Notes: generated by a model not told the origin, from the sequence alone. A stretch of DNA of 64,000 nt from Tetraselmis striata (GCA_006384855.1 VCJN01002744.1:62001-126000), one strand, 5' to 3'; counted from the stretch's first letter, positions 1 through 11,660 are shown. A program made the numbers and translations.

Positions 1-667
1 TTCAGTCGGCCACCAAAGCGGCGCAACACTGCCGGCGACGCGCCCCGCCTGCCGGCCACCAGCCATCCTGGCGGCATTCCTCAGGGACGGGCGCAGTGGC
101 CCGTACCAGCCAGAGCAACACTAACAAGAACCTAAACAAACACCCAATCATCTTGACCCGCGTCAGGCAGCCAAAGCCACACTGGAGTGAGTGCCCGATG
201 CGGCCTGGGAATGTATGAAGGATCGGGCGGCAGGTAAACATGCTGAGCTTCCTCGTCCTGGTTCGGCGCCCTGGCCATGACCCGAACCATTACCGTACCA
301 ACGCGTACCGGGTCTGCTGCCCCTTCAGAACAAGCATTGCGTTGCTACGCCTACCTGTACTGACGCCAGCGTTGGAATCAGCCAAACTTTCACTGCCACA
401 CCATGAAGAATCCATTTCCATTCCCAATACAGCAAATGTGTGCGCTGATACAGTTGCCGCCGACACCGTGGTGCTGACAGAGCGCTCATAGACTACCGGC
501 ACAGACAGAGTCCTGCACTCGTCTTCTAAATACTCTGAAATCTATCTATTTATCCACACAGTGGCAATACTGATATTGGGTGTCGGCGCCCCTAGCAGCT
601 GGGCACGGCGCGGTAGGATACGGGTCCTAACAAGAAAGTGCTGCAGGCAGAGAATGTTGTGATCAGC
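1..667. other. Left edge, no supported gene
   Basis: Only short open frames without recognisable domains or convincing splice sites occur here. The stretch probably holds the downstream flank of the C2-domain gene, whose stop codon lies at 668-670 on the minus strand. I see no RNA gene or repeat in it. Confidence 0.5.
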
Positions 668-2391
668 TCAAAGGCAGCGCTGATACAAAGGCCGGGTCCT
701 CCCTAGCAGTGGCAAGTCGCGGGGGCTTGCGGGTTGTCGGGGCGGAAAGAGGGCGGCAGCCGCACCAAAGGGAATAAACTCCAGGCCGAAGTTGATCGTG
801 CCGCCCCCGCCCTCGCCGCCCAGGTCCAGGCTGAGCTCGTGCTTCTTGCCGTCCACATACGCCGCCATCGGCAGCATCGTCATGCCCAGCGCGTCGTCCG
901 ACCCGATCATGTCCTTGTCCGCCAGGCGCACCAGCAGCTTCTGGGAATCCGCGTCCCTACCAGGGGGTCGCAGCGGACGAGTGAGGGAGGGCGGAGCGCC
1001 GGAGCCTTGGGCGGGACCCCCACCGCGCTGACGAGAACCGGGCAGGACATCTGCGCGGCATCGGGCCGTGTTGGCGTGGCTGGCCAGTGCTGTGGGTGTT
1101 GTCGTGGGTCCCCGTACCGGACCATGAGGTAGATGGTCTCGTTCCACTCCGGGTTAAGGTTCTTGTCAATCACCTGGGTGAGGGACAACAATGTGGCGCG
1201 GGGAGGGTGGGGTAGGGTGGGGTGGGGGGGGGGGGGGGGGGGGTTCAGCGTGCAGCGATGTACATGTGGAACAAACTTGGTTGCAAGGAACGGTGCTGTA
1301 CGGGTGCAAATCCGGACTATTAGAACACAAACTTGAAGAACGCGCTCTGTCCTTCTGGGTCCGCCGATTTCAGACAAATCCAGCACGATGGCATTACGAG
1401 AATTGAGAACATTCGCTAACACACCATTTCTGAGAGCAAAAACACGGGTTCTTTTAGTCAGGTCGGCACCCGTAGGCGGATAAGCTCGTGGCAATCGCGA
1501 CATTGACGAGACTGATGGCAGCCGTCGGCGATTCCGGGCGGCTCTTCGTAATGTGCGGAAGTTGCTGTGACCTATGCTGAAAGACGGAAAGACGGCCGAC
1601 AGCCATTCATGGCAACGAGGGGAAACGGATGGCGCTGTTGGCTCGTGCTGCCAATTTCATAGGGGCACAGCCCGCCGCACACGCCGCTCCCCAATCATGG
1701 CAGACCAGCCACCGCGGCCGCACCTTTGTCCGGCCGTGGCTCTCGCCGATGCTCACACAGACGTACGGGTCGCTGGTGCCCCACAACTGCATGGGCCCAC
1801 AGATGCGGGCGCACAGATGAAAGGGTGAGCAGGTCCCAGTCCCGCCAGGCCCACTGGGCAGCCTGGCCACCGCGGCCCCTCCGCACCTGCCCAAACACCC
1901 ATGCCCTGGCCAGCCATCACGGCACGCAAGGAAAGGAAGGGGGGGGGGGGGGGGGGGGGAGAAGCGCTCACATCCCGAGCGGGCAGATTCGAGGCGCTGT
2001 TAATGTTGAGCTTGACGATGCCGGAGACCTGGGACGCAAAGTACTCACTGCCGGGCGGCGACAGGTGCGCGTCAGACGACTCCTGTTGCCCCGTTTGCAA
2101 CAACACGCCGCTTCCGGCCCTTCCGCTCCCCCATCATGCTTTGGCTGTATGACCCCTGCGCGTCCTCGCGCTCCGCCACCAGCGCCATCACCCTCCCCCC
2201 TCCCCCCTTCCCAAAAAGCACCATGCACTGGCCGCCGCCCGCCTCGCACCTGTTGACGTAGGTGGTGACCGTGTTGTTCACGGTGGTCTCCTGATACATC
2301 CTCTCCGCCACTGGCTCGTTGTACGCCTCGAACGACGCGCCGCCCAGCATCACCGCCACCTGCAGGTCAAACGCTGCTTCCTCCTGGGCCG
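668..2391 (-). CDS. C2-domain protein, 3' part of gene
   Basis: Five minus-strand exons are phase-compatible: about 2391-2250, 2047-1972, 1786-1724, 1173-1118 and 956-668 (stop). Together they spell a C2 Ca2+/phospholipid-binding domain: SGIVKLNINSASNLPARD (first strand), GTSDPYVCVSIGE (Asp-bearing loop 1), VIDKNLNPEWNETIYLMV (the NPxWNE signature), then LLVRLADKDMIGSDDALG (loop 3 with DKD). C2 domains of synaptotagmin or extended-synaptotagmin type dock proteins on membranes. The first exon shown (GGASFEAYNEPVAERMYQET) lies before the C2 domain and I do not recognise it. The true 5' end was not found; the gene may start upstream of 2.4 kb. Long G runs at about 1225-1243, 1939-1959 and 2417-2435 fall in introns or at their borders. 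The family assignment is firm, the whole-protein identity is not. Confidence 0.72.
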
Positions 2392-2399
2392 CTGTGGCG

Positions 2400-4020
2400 C
2401 TGCCAGGGGGCGGGTTGGGGGGGGGGGGGGGGGGGAGAGAGAGGGGTTGGGAGTGGGGGGAGGGTCAATTCGGCGCGATCGGTGGTCCGACGGCTGAATG
2501 GAGAGAGGAGGGGAGAAAGCGCAAAGCTGGCAGTAATGGCACCATCATCGACGCGTGCTGTACTGGACAAGCGTGGACATCCTGCTGAAAGCTGCGCAGC
2601 ATCGCAGGCAAGCGGGGAGGAGCATACGTATGAGGAGGGTGGAAGGAGGTTGGATGGGGGGGGGGGGTGTCCTTGCTTCGGGACCGGGTAGGAAGGGGTG
2701 CGCTGTTTCCTTGCTTCGGGACCGGGTGGGAAAGGGTGCGCTGTTGACTGGGTTCACCAGTGGCGGCTGAATTTTGTCAGAATGAGGATGCTAGGCTGCG
2801 TGTCCTCGCCTATTCTGAGCACCCCCACGCTACGAATATAGACATTGGTAGATATGCTGTTCGTGGCCATGAAGTAGACGCTCCGAGCAGATGGGTGGAT
2901 CCGGGAAGAAGGGCAGCTGGGTGGGCTCGCAGCGTGCAAACGATGCGCATTATCGCAGGCGATGTGGGCGCGCTGCACCTGCAGCTGACGGCCGGCCTGG
3001 TGCGCCTGGCCATCGCGGCCGGGGGAGGGCCGCCATGCCTGCGCGCCTGGCGCCCATATGCCCGGTAGCCCGCTCCCGGTGCCAGCTGCGGCGCGCCCCG
3101 CCTGCCGCTTACAACCCGTGCGGCGCGAGCCTGGCGGCAGTCGACACCGCCACGAGTAGCAGCGCGCCTGCACCCCCCGCCCGGGAAGTACCACATCCAA
3201 ACCACACCTCAGCCCCCCGGCGGCCCTGCGCCACCGTTCGCCGCCTCGCTCGCGTCCTCGCTGTCACCGGCGTACTAGCGAGCCCAGAGTAGATTGGGAT
3301 TGACCTCGATGAAAGTGCGTAGCAGGCTGCAGCAGCGCTACTGGGAAGGTTGGCTCCACGGGAAGCGAGCGACGGCCTTTTTATTACTTCCGACCGCATG
3401 GCGGCCGCTCATCTCGCCGCTGTAATGTCATCTCCGCGGACGAGAGTAGCGCCAGAGCGGCGAGCGGGTCGGCAAGGGAAGCGCCGGCAGCTTGCAAGGA
3501 TCACGGGGGAAGGCCGCCCGTATCTCTGGGTATATCGAGATTGCGTGTGGGTCGAATTGCGACGTGTGTGGGCTGCCTCGACGGGAGGAGGCGGAGCTGC
3601 CACTGCTGAATGATTCCAAGTGGCAGCGCAGGAAAGTATGTCGAAGGGAATTACGAAATTACTACTTACACGTCACTGCGAGGGCGCCATCGCGCGTCGC
3701 ATACTGGCCGCTGCGCACCTGACCGCCTGGACGCCATCGCTGCTCGAATTCGCGGGAAGAGCCCCTGATGTCGACATCGCCATAACCATTGCTGCGGGTA
3801 GGGATGATGGCTCAAGAGCTTCGTCCAGTCCGTCTGGGGCGGCGGTGGGGCGAAAGGGTTTGTGCTGCCGTGACGGGAGCCGCCGGGCGCCCTTGCCCCG
3901 CGCTACCCCCTACTCGTACGGTTGCCGATTCGCTTCATACTGTAGTAGTAGTTGCGGGATACGTGGGCCAGCTGCAAAAGGCGATCGCAAATTCAGCCTT
4001 AGAAAAAAAGAAAATGTTTT
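2400..4020. other. No supported gene; possible 5' part of the C2 gene
   Basis: GC-rich sequence with several overlapping open frames on both strands, none with a domain I recognise. The missing 5' exons of the minus-strand C2 gene should lie in the left part. A direct repeat is visible at about 2672-2700 and 2713-2738 (CCTTGCTTCGGGACCGGGT followed by a similar sequence). Confidence 0.4.
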
Positions 4021-4094
4021 TGACCCCATACGGGTTCGAACCGCAGACCTTGGCGTTATTAGCACCACGCTCTAACCAGCTGAGCTATGGGGTC
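4021..4094 (-). tRNA. tRNA-Ile (anticodon AAT)
   Basis: The minus strand folds into a standard 74-nt cloverleaf. The acceptor stem pairs GACCCCA with TGGGGTC, followed by discriminator A. The D arm begins AGCTCAGCTGGTTAGAGC (A box). The anticodon stem is TGGTG/CGCCA around the loop CTAATAA, giving anticodon AAT. The T arm contains GGTTCGAACCC (B box). There is no intron and CCA is not encoded, as expected for a nuclear eukaryotic tRNA gene. Confidence 0.96.
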
Positions 4095-4211
4095 ATCTGT
4101 ACTGGTGAATCATGTTCAAAAGCGCTTCTTTTAAATTTTATATACTTACAAACGCTCCTCCATGAAGGCGATCGCGAACTCCCGCGGTACCCTGTTATAG
4201 CGAGTGCTGTT

Positions 4212-4251
4212 ATACCCTGTAGTACCCTGTAATACCCTGTAGTACCCTGTT
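4212..4251. repeat. Four 10-bp tandem repeats
   Basis: The units ATACCCTGTA, GTACCCTGTA, ATACCCTGTA and GTACCCTGTT follow one another, alternating A and G at the first base. A degenerate further unit precedes them at about 4190-4200. They lie upstream of the tRNA-Ile gene, between it and the DUF1823 gene. Confidence 0.85.
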
Positions 4252-4714
4252 TTAGGTCGCTACCGGATATCCCATACAATTGAATGGTTGTTCCGACGAT
4301 AAGATTTATTTACAATCGACCGGAGTAGGGTATCCTTGACCAGTACAGGGTAATAATAAACTACATTGCCGTCTTCGTGACATGATGTAGTCGCTACCGG
4401 TACGAGTGCAACCGGCGCAGCGTCGCCGTTGCAGCAGCAGCACAGCGTTCTCACAACCCGCAGAACCGCCGCCGTCGCAGCACATCTCGCAGCAATAGCA
4501 ACACTCCCACCGCCGCGCCAGCTAACGACCAGCTTTCCCAGGCCGTCGCGCGAAACAGCCAAAAACTTCCACCAGCAGACGCTAATATGCCAACAGCAGG
4601 TGCGGAGCTGCCGCCCTTGCTGGCCCCGCGCCGCCGACTCGCAGCGGGCGCCGCAGCCGCATTGGCGACTGCACTTCCGGAGAGCCCAGAACCAGCCTAA
4701 GCTCCTCCTTGCCG

Positions 4715-4749
<35 letters not shown>

Positions 4750-5013
4750 CCCCTTCCTACCAAAATGCGGGACCTCCTCGGTATCGTTCCGACAGATTTT
4801 CGATCGGGGACCTCGCCATTCAGTCGACTCGTTCGTCCCTTGCCTACATCCTTAATATCTTAAGGCAGCAGTGGGCGGATAGTCCGATATGGTGCGCAGG
4901 TACCAACGGTGCGCAGGTACCAACTCCTGAGGATCATGCGTGGTGTGGGGCCACCAGCTGACTTCTGTGCCCATCCTGCCTCCGCAGCGCTAGCACACAG
5001 CCAGCTGGTCCAC
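4252..5013. other. Intergenic region with 33-nt C run
   Basis: This lies between the tRNA and the DUF1823 start. It carries an uninterrupted run of C at 4715-4747 and a tandem GTGCGCAGGTACCAAC duplication near 4892-4924. Open frames at 4260-4763 (-) and 4429-4863 (+) are low in complexity and not convincing. The promoter and 5' UTR of the DUF1823 gene presumably lie here. Confidence 0.45.
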
Positions 5014-6671
5014 ATGGCGCCCGCCTGTGCGGCCAGTCGAGCGCAGCGCCCTTCCGCCAGCTTGTGTGCGGCCTTCGGTCCCAAGGCAGTGCTGCAGCCT
5101 GGGAGGCCTTGCCTTGCGCCCTGCCTGCCACGCCACCGAACACAATTCCGGCTGCCTGCCGCCCACAAGGCCGCGGAGGCGGAGCAGCAGGCGGAGGGCA
5201 GCGAAACGGAAGTAGAGCCTCAGGCTGCGGTAGAGTTTGACGCTTTTGACAAGCTCAACGACTGGCAGATGTTGCGCATCGTGACACAGGACATGCCAGA
5301 TGAAGAGGTGAACGAGCTGGTGTGGGAGTGCCTTGGCTACGTTAAGAGCTTTGACATGGACCCCGAGGTGGGAGACCCCAGCACATTCACCTGACAGCTG
5401 CATGCGTGATCGGGTGTGGACATGTTAGGAGGATTCCCAGGGGCAGCAGGTGGCCATTGGATGGGATATTGGACAGGTGGGGAGGGGGGGGGGGGGGGGG
5501 GGATATCTCCTACTCAGCATGACATCCCCTTGCTGGCGCGCAGACACTGACGGTACAGGAAGTGTGGGACACCTCCAACGTGTTCCCAAAGTGGGCAGCA
5601 AAATTCCCCACGCCGCCGGATCTGCTTGGTGTCACGCGCAAGTACTACCCCGAGATTGACCGCCCCATCAAGGAGGCCAACTCAGCACTGGCGCGCAGCA
5701 TCCCGATGGAGCATAAGAAGGCAAGCCCGGCAGCGCCCTAACAATCAATGAACGAACTGTTTATCTTTTTTTGCGGAGGATTTAGGCCGTGTCAGCAGCA
5801 GGATCGTTGTGCTGGAGTGTCTCCGCCAGCCCGTGCGACGATATTACATGACAGGTGTGCATTGCTAGGGCATCATCATGCGTAGACATGCTTGTCTGGT
5901 GGATCATCATGAGCTGGGCGGGGGAACCACGTGTGAAGCAGCCCCCCAACTCGTTGCTGAGCTGAAGCCTCCCCACTCTCCGCCCGACTGAGTTTGACGT
6001 GGCTGGCCTGTGGGTGCCAGACAATTCATACTGATACAGTGCACTCTTGTCCCGTGTCCCCCTTGCTGCCACTCTTTTGAGCAGGGGTTGAAAGAGGCGC
6101 TGGCGCCGCTGGGCTGGAAAGGCTTCAAGATGAACGGGCTGACGCCAAACAAGACGAGGCGTGCCCAGGTGCGCCCCTTTCCAATAAACATGTGCCGAGA
6201 GCGAAGGAGGTGGTGAGGGGGCGCGGGGGGGAGGAACGCGGCGCGTATAGGCTCACACTGCAGGGGCTTTGCCCTTGGCTCCACCGTAGGTGGCCAACTG
6301 GCTCATATTCTACCGGAAGGAGCTCCGAGGTGTGTCACTGGAGGAGCTGCAGCGCAGGAAGGCTGCCCGGGCGGTGCGCCCCTCCCGCATTGGACCCCCC
6401 CCCCCCCCCCCCGCCTCCATCGCGCCCCCACACTTACAGAACCCAAACCTGCCCTTCTCGCACACACAGAAGCATCCTTAGTGCCAGCATGGGCATATCT
6501 TGCTTGATGTTTGTAAGGACCAGGACTCGCGCAAAGTCGTGGGGCCGGAGCTATGTGTAGAGCAAGCAATGGTGGGCTGAGGGTTATTTCTCTGCTGCAC
6601 GATGACAGGCCCAGGAGGAGGCCTCAGCCTCCGAAGGTCCTACTGGGACAACCAAGCAGGGCGTGGTGTAG
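5014..6671 (+). CDS. DUF1823 family protein, probably plastid-targeted
   Basis: Five exons in phase: 5014-5367, 5544-5720, 6085-6168, 6290-6373 and 6609-6671 (253 aa). The conserved core matches the cyanobacterial/plastid DUF1823 pattern: LNDWQMLRIVTQDMPDEEVNELVWECLGY, then EVWDTSNVFPKWAAKFPTPPDLLGV, then GWKGFKMNGLTPNKTRRAQVANWLIFY. Its biochemical function is unknown. The start at 5014 (MAPACAASRAQRPSASLCAA) gives an Ala/Ser/Arg-rich, acid-poor leader of about 50 residues, typical of a chloroplast transit peptide; an in-frame ATG at 4909 is an alternative. Intron 2 begins with GC (AAG|GCAAGC), since no GT occurs before an in-frame stop. A competing last exon, ending KHP at 6480, is less likely than AQEEASASEGPTG at 6609. 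A TGTAA element at 6885-6889 is a candidate polyadenylation signal. Confidence 0.88.
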
Positions 6672-7214
6672 ATGCATGAGGGAGCCCCAGCGGCTGCAGG
6701 TCAGGTTTGGTGACCGGCTGTGATGTCTCTCAGCCTGCGGCCCAGTGCACACAGCTGCAAATTGGCCGCACCATCCCTGAAGCGTTGTGCCATGTAAAAA
6801 TATGTGTCACGCAGTGCAGAGCGGCCAGTGTAGCCAAGGGTGGAAGCAGCCAGTGAATTCACAGGAGGAATGGGCACAGGTGTCTGTAATCCGCCCGCTC
6901 CTAGGGCGACAGGCGAATGCTTTTTCAGCATCGTTGCCTGAAACCAGCTATGCAACCTCGGCAGAAAATGTAGCGTCAGGCTGTAGCAGGTTTTATTCGG
7001 GTGTTATTCGATGGTTGGATTGTGCGCTTTCCTTCTGCAGGCAAGAACTCCTCGTACTAGCTCGAACGTTGTGCTATTGCCCCCATGACCTACTGCACGG
7101 GTTTGGCATTGCCAGAGGGGCGCAAGCTGCATATTTCTCATCCTAGCGCTTCGAATCGGCGGGGGTGAATAGTCGGCCGTTACGAGCCGATCTGGGACAT
7201 TCAATGGGTGGCAT
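6672..7214. other. Convergent 3' flanks
   Basis: The DUF1823 gene and the small minus-strand gene that ends at 7215 converge here. I see no additional coding exon; the TGTAA element at 6885-6889 is the only candidate processing signal noticed. Confidence 0.5.
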
Positions 7215-7660
7215 CTAGTGGCCAACACGCTTCAGGTCCACATTCAGCATGATCGCCTGCGAGGGGATGAAAACCCATGTGGAGGGTCAGCCCTCTGTAA
7301 TGGTGGCGGAGAGACACATAGCGAACAGTGGAGGGCGGGTGGGAGGAGGGGGGGGGGGGGGGTCTGAAAAACTGGTTGCTGCTATGCGTGTATGTCACCC
7401 ACCCTATCCACGTAGGCAGAGAACTCGTTGCCGATGGTGATGGGGGGCGTATTGCTGCCAGGGGTGGGTTCGATGAAAGCGTACTGCTCGTGGCTGACGC
7501 TAATCTTTGGAGTCGCGTCCAGGTGAGCAGGCACATTCTTCCAACTGGAACGCAGCGAAGCGGCCGCGCGCGCGCGCATAGTCTCCAGCTGCTCGGGGGT
7601 GGGCCTATGGCCGGCAGTCCGACAGACAGTTCGACTCAGTAACATGGGTGACGTAAGCAT
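7215..7660 (-). CDS. Small conserved-looking protein, probably mitochondrial
   Basis: Two minus-strand exons, 7660-7403 and 7256-7215, join in phase 0 to give 99 residues. The N-terminus (MLTSPMLLSRTVCRTAGHRP) is rich in Arg, Ser and Leu and free of acidic residues, as in mitochondrial presequences; a second ATG at 7645 would remove five residues. The body reads WKNVPAHLDATPKISVSHEQ and ends NEFSAYVDRAIMLNVDLKRVGH. The compact C-terminus looks like a conserved small subunit of a membrane complex, but I do not recognise the family. The intron has a normal GT-AG structure and holds a G run at 7349-7362. The GC-rich open frame continues upstream to 7888, so a longer N-terminus is possible. Confidence 0.6.
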
Positions 7661-9480
7661 GGGCGACGGGACTGGTCTTCGCCGAATAGGAAACAGCGAA
7701 AAAGGCGACCGGCCGCCGCGACGGCGGTGTGTCGGATGCCGGGCATGTGTACGTTTTGTACGCGTGAGTACTTCATACACGTAGTACGGCCCGGTCGGCG
7801 AAGGAGGGTGAAAGTGTACGAGCATTACAGCTGGGAGCGCGTATGCCCAGGCCAGGCTTGGGCGCGCGTGGGGAGGGAAGCAGCGCACCCTTCGTTCATA
7901 GTGGCGGCTGCGGAACCTGCGAGCGTTATGGGGAGCGGCACCTAGTTTGGTACTCGTAACGGAGCCTGGGTAGTGGGGTCACTCTCGGGGCGGGCGGGAA
8001 GGGTGGGTCGTTGTAGGGTAAGTATCCTCGTTTTTGCATCGTCGGTGTATCTCCCATTCAGACCATGATCAGCCGTCGCCGCGCTGTGTTGTCCGCATCA
8101 TCGATAAATATCCTGCTGCTGCCTGTCGCCGGCGCGGGAGCAGGCGGCGGCGGCGGCCAGCGGATGATGATGCTGAGCGGCGGCGGGTCGACTCGCGGAT
8201 GATAATTTGATACGAAAATATTTATTGCGCCCAAATCTGGCAGTCTGTATATTTTACGCGCTGACTCTACAGCAAATAAACCCAGAACAACGAGTACTTA
8301 TTGTACTGCCACCCGTACCGCCGGGCGTACGCGGGTGGCGAACACTACACTTCACTTTTTTGGCAAACCCTAGTTCATGTAGGGCAGATGTGCTTGGATA
8401 GTCAAGACATGGGATGCCAAACCTTATTAGGGTTTAAAATGCCCTACTGTTGACTACGCGTCCTATGTGCTAGATGATTTCTTTCGATTCTCGTGTAGTC
8501 GCTATTACATGGAGATGGAGATGTAAGTTACAGGTATCAAAACGGCACAGACTAATCCTTATATTGACATCAACCCCCATTTTTATAAAAAAAATGGTCA
8601 CGCTACGGCTATGGCAAGTCTAATGCAGCCAAAGATAGCAAACTCATGTACGCCCTTGTCGCTCATGGCATCGTCATGGGTACCTGGAGCGATCCCGCGC
8701 AACGAAACGCTCTATGAGTACATAGAAGCGCTTCTATCGCGCGACTGTTGCGCGACCATCGCGTTACCCACTGGTGTGAATCGAGCCGACTGGCCGGTTG
8801 TATGTGTAGTGGTGAGATCCAGCCGACCGACCGGCCGCCGTGCCTTGTGCCTGCCCGTCACCCGCATGGCGTCTCGCGGACCGCCCCCCCCCCCCCCCCC
8901 CTCGCTCCCCTCCCCCTTTGCTTGCTGGGCGTCCTTGGAGACATCCCCGTCCTTGCTTGCCGCTGCGGCCGTGTTTTGTTGGAGCTTCGCGGCTGCGGCC
9001 GACATGCGACCGACCGCGCCCGCCCCTGGCTTTTTGCGCACCCCCGTTTTCTCCTGCGGCTCCCTGCGTTCATGGTTACCGATCCTCGTCAAAGTGAGGG
9101 TCGCTTTTGTGAAGTCCGTGAGCGTTCCCCTGAGTACTACGATTCCAGCATGTTACGCGCTGCCGCTTGCCGCCCATTGGGCCTTCCGGCGGCTCATGTC
9201 CTCTCCCTCAGCGAGCCCTGCCCTTGGGTATATTGTGCTAAATTATTGTGCTAGGAAGGGTACCACACCACCTAACCCCACCCCACCCCACACAGCCCGT
9301 GCCCTTTCCAACATCAGCAATGGCTGCCACCCGTAACTATGCAATCGACCACACCGCGGCAGATGCTGATTGCGCTGCCGAGCTGCGCCCGGTCTGCTGC
9401 CCAGAAGCCCGCCCGCAGCGGCGGCCAGCAGGCCGCCCACCTGCATGATGTTAAGAAATTCTACTGAATATGTCAAATGT
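7661..9480. other. Intergenic region, no supported gene
   Basis: It contains the upstream flank of the small minus-strand gene, a CGG-rich segment near 8140-8200 and a C run at 8883-8900. A 241-codon plus frame (8611-9336) and a minus frame (8712-9092, Lys/Ala-rich) overlap the C run. Neither shows a domain or supporting splice pattern, so I leave both uncalled. Confidence 0.45.
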
Positions 9481-10577
9481 TCTCACATTTGCCACCATTT
9501 CTGATGGCCAGTATGCAACCAGGGCACTATACTCTATTTGACATATGTAGAATACCTCGCCTACAAACGGCACGTTCTCTCTTGGGATCGGTCCAGTGTG
9601 CACTCAGGTAGCAAATGTTAAAACAAAGCGAAGAGACCATGATTGGCCACAATGGCCGGTTTTCACACAGGGCATCATAACTGACCAAAGAGTACACATG
9701 GCGGCATTTTGACCATGTCCTATGCTGTGAAAACAGAGCAGTCAAAATGGTTGGCTGGGTTGCCACTTTGATCAAAATTTATGACCTATGTGCACACATG
9801 GCATTAATTTTTGACTTGTTTGCGAACAAAATATAAAATTTGACTTCTTTGCAAACAAGTCATCTCGACAGTGACTTGATTGCAAACAAGTCATGTTCCT
9901 ACCTGGGTCTTAACATATACACAGGTTTAGTTTACGACGTTCCAGGCAGGTGGCTTGATGATGACAGCAGTGTAATCAGACATTGCCCCGTACCGTACCG
10001 CAAGTACTGCTGGTCCACTACAATGTTGCCAGCATCCGTAACCCGTACAGTTTCGCACTAGAACCAGGGCGCGCCTGCCCTGCTGATGGAACGTACAGGT
10101 AGTCGCTACCTGTAGCTAGCCTCGATACAGTATATTATTATGCCATTACGAACTCTACTACATGCATGACCTGTTCGTGAGATCCTTGAGGTTTGCGTTA
10201 CTCTTTCGTTTTTATTTCATTGCAGGGATTATATGAGCCGGTGTCTGGATTACATCGCAGCTGCCAGAAGGGTGCACCCTGCCCCCTATACTGCTGATGC
10301 TGCGATGATGGTGCAGCATGCTCGAGCATATCTTTTTATTATTCCACAACATTTGACTATTTTATATTTTGTGAAAGCTCTTATGTAAATACAATCTTTG
10401 ACTATTTTATATGGCGAAAATCGTACATACTGCGACAGATGGCGATGGGATGTATCGGCATTTGCAGCTACTGCTACCCGTGTAGCTCATTCAAATACGG
10501 TGTGATCCTTAAGCTAGCGACTGTATACCGTCATCGGCGGCATATGTGCGCTCGGCGAATAAAGTACGGTAGTGCGC
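9481..10577. other. AT-richer intergenic stretch
   Basis: Base composition drops clearly towards AT compared with the flanking genes. Apart from the palindromic repeats at 9812-9893 and a short duplication (TTGACTATTTTATAT at about 10353 and 10397), I see no gene or RNA. Confidence 0.5.
9812..9893. repeat. Three near-palindromic 22-mers
   Basis: Copies start at 9812, 9841 and 9872. The two right copies follow TGACTT-NN-TTGCAAACAAGTCA and are nearly perfect dyads centred on TTTGCAAA-like cores. The left copy is decayed. The spacing of 29 and 31 bp puts them on about the same helical face. Confidence 0.8.
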
Positions 10578-11035
10578 AATTACTCGCATTACTCGAATGG
10601 GCCGACGCCAAACACGGGTAAGGCGGACCTTTCGTGGTTAGTGCCGGGTTACTTTATGGCAGTAAAAGTAAAACTAAAGTTCGCCCCGGGACGTCGGCCG
10701 AAGCCGCCTCAGCTTGCGCCACTTCCGACCTCTTGCGCCAACTGCAGTCGTAGGTCTGGCATAGCCCGTAGACCATTGCCTCATTCCAGCCCCGAATGGC
10801 TATATTACATGCGTCAACCGGGGAATTTTTATGGCAGTGTTTTAGACGATTAAGATCGAAAACTGTTGGAAATTCTGCAACTGGCCTTCAATTAGTCTTG
10901 CAGAATGGTTTGGCAATTTGCTTTTTTTTTGCCTGTTTACTCCAACGGAGCGCGTCGCCTAACTGGATCGCGGCCCAAACTGCCGTGGTAGAGACGCCGC
11001 AAGGGTTTCACTGTTGCCCGTCCTGTCCCGGGGGC
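10578..11035 (+). mobile_element. Decayed LINE 3' tail with a nested insertion
   Basis: Reading plus, this matches the 3' end of the LINE family seen complemented at 55280 onward. It contains CTCGCATTACTCGAATGGG, then GTGTTTTAGACG, CTGGCCTTCAATTAGTCTTG, AAGGGTTTCACTG and finally CCTGTCCCGGGGGC at 11022-11035. The copy is strongly diverged. Unrelated sequence interrupts it between two copies of TTTATGGCAGT (10653-10663 and 10828-10838). No clear poly(A) tail remains. Confidence 0.75.
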
Positions 11036-11660
11036 AAAGTGCGCAGTAAATAAGGTGAAGAATATACCATCAAGCATATTCTGCTTATATAAATTACGGC
11101 GGTCGCACTTAATCCTTAAGGATTGCATCGTAATCCGCTTCAGCACCTCAGCAGCAGTCAGCAGCAGCAGCTTGTCGTCAGCTTCGTTTCCGCCCGCGGC
11201 TGTACCCGTACAATCCCGCCGCCGGGTTAGGAGTACGAATATGCAGTAACATGCTGGCCGACGCGACGACGGGACCAACACGCAGTAGTTTCGCAAGTGG
11301 GCCGCCTTACAGTCGTATCCGTAGGTTGCTCTCCGCCCGTCGGTATGTGTCGCGAACGACCGCCATCAACCGGCGCGGCGGACGAGAGTCGCTGTATGCT
11401 TGCCTACTGTCTGCAGCGCATGCGAAAGACCATGAGGTGAGCGACAAAGGATTATATATTGCCTGCCTCACAGCTCAGCTGACATCACATAGCAACCAAT
11501 ATCAAAGCGACGTGGCAACACCGCTAACCGATACATCGACGACTTCCATCCCAGCAGACAGCAAGTAGCAGGCACCTGCGAGCCGAGAGATCTAACCTTG
11601 CCGACATCAGTAACGCTTGTCCGTCGCGAAGCAAACGTCCCAGCTGCAAGCCGCACCGAG

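Noticed and set aside
6468..6480. Alternative last exon of the DUF1823 gene ending Lys-His-Pro
   Set aside because: Possible by splice sites, but the exon at 6609-6671 gives a longer, more typical hydrophilic end with the same phase.
8611..9336. 241-codon plus-strand open frame
   Set aside because: Runs through a C homopolymer as polyproline, shows no domain, and is matched by equally long frames on the other strand.
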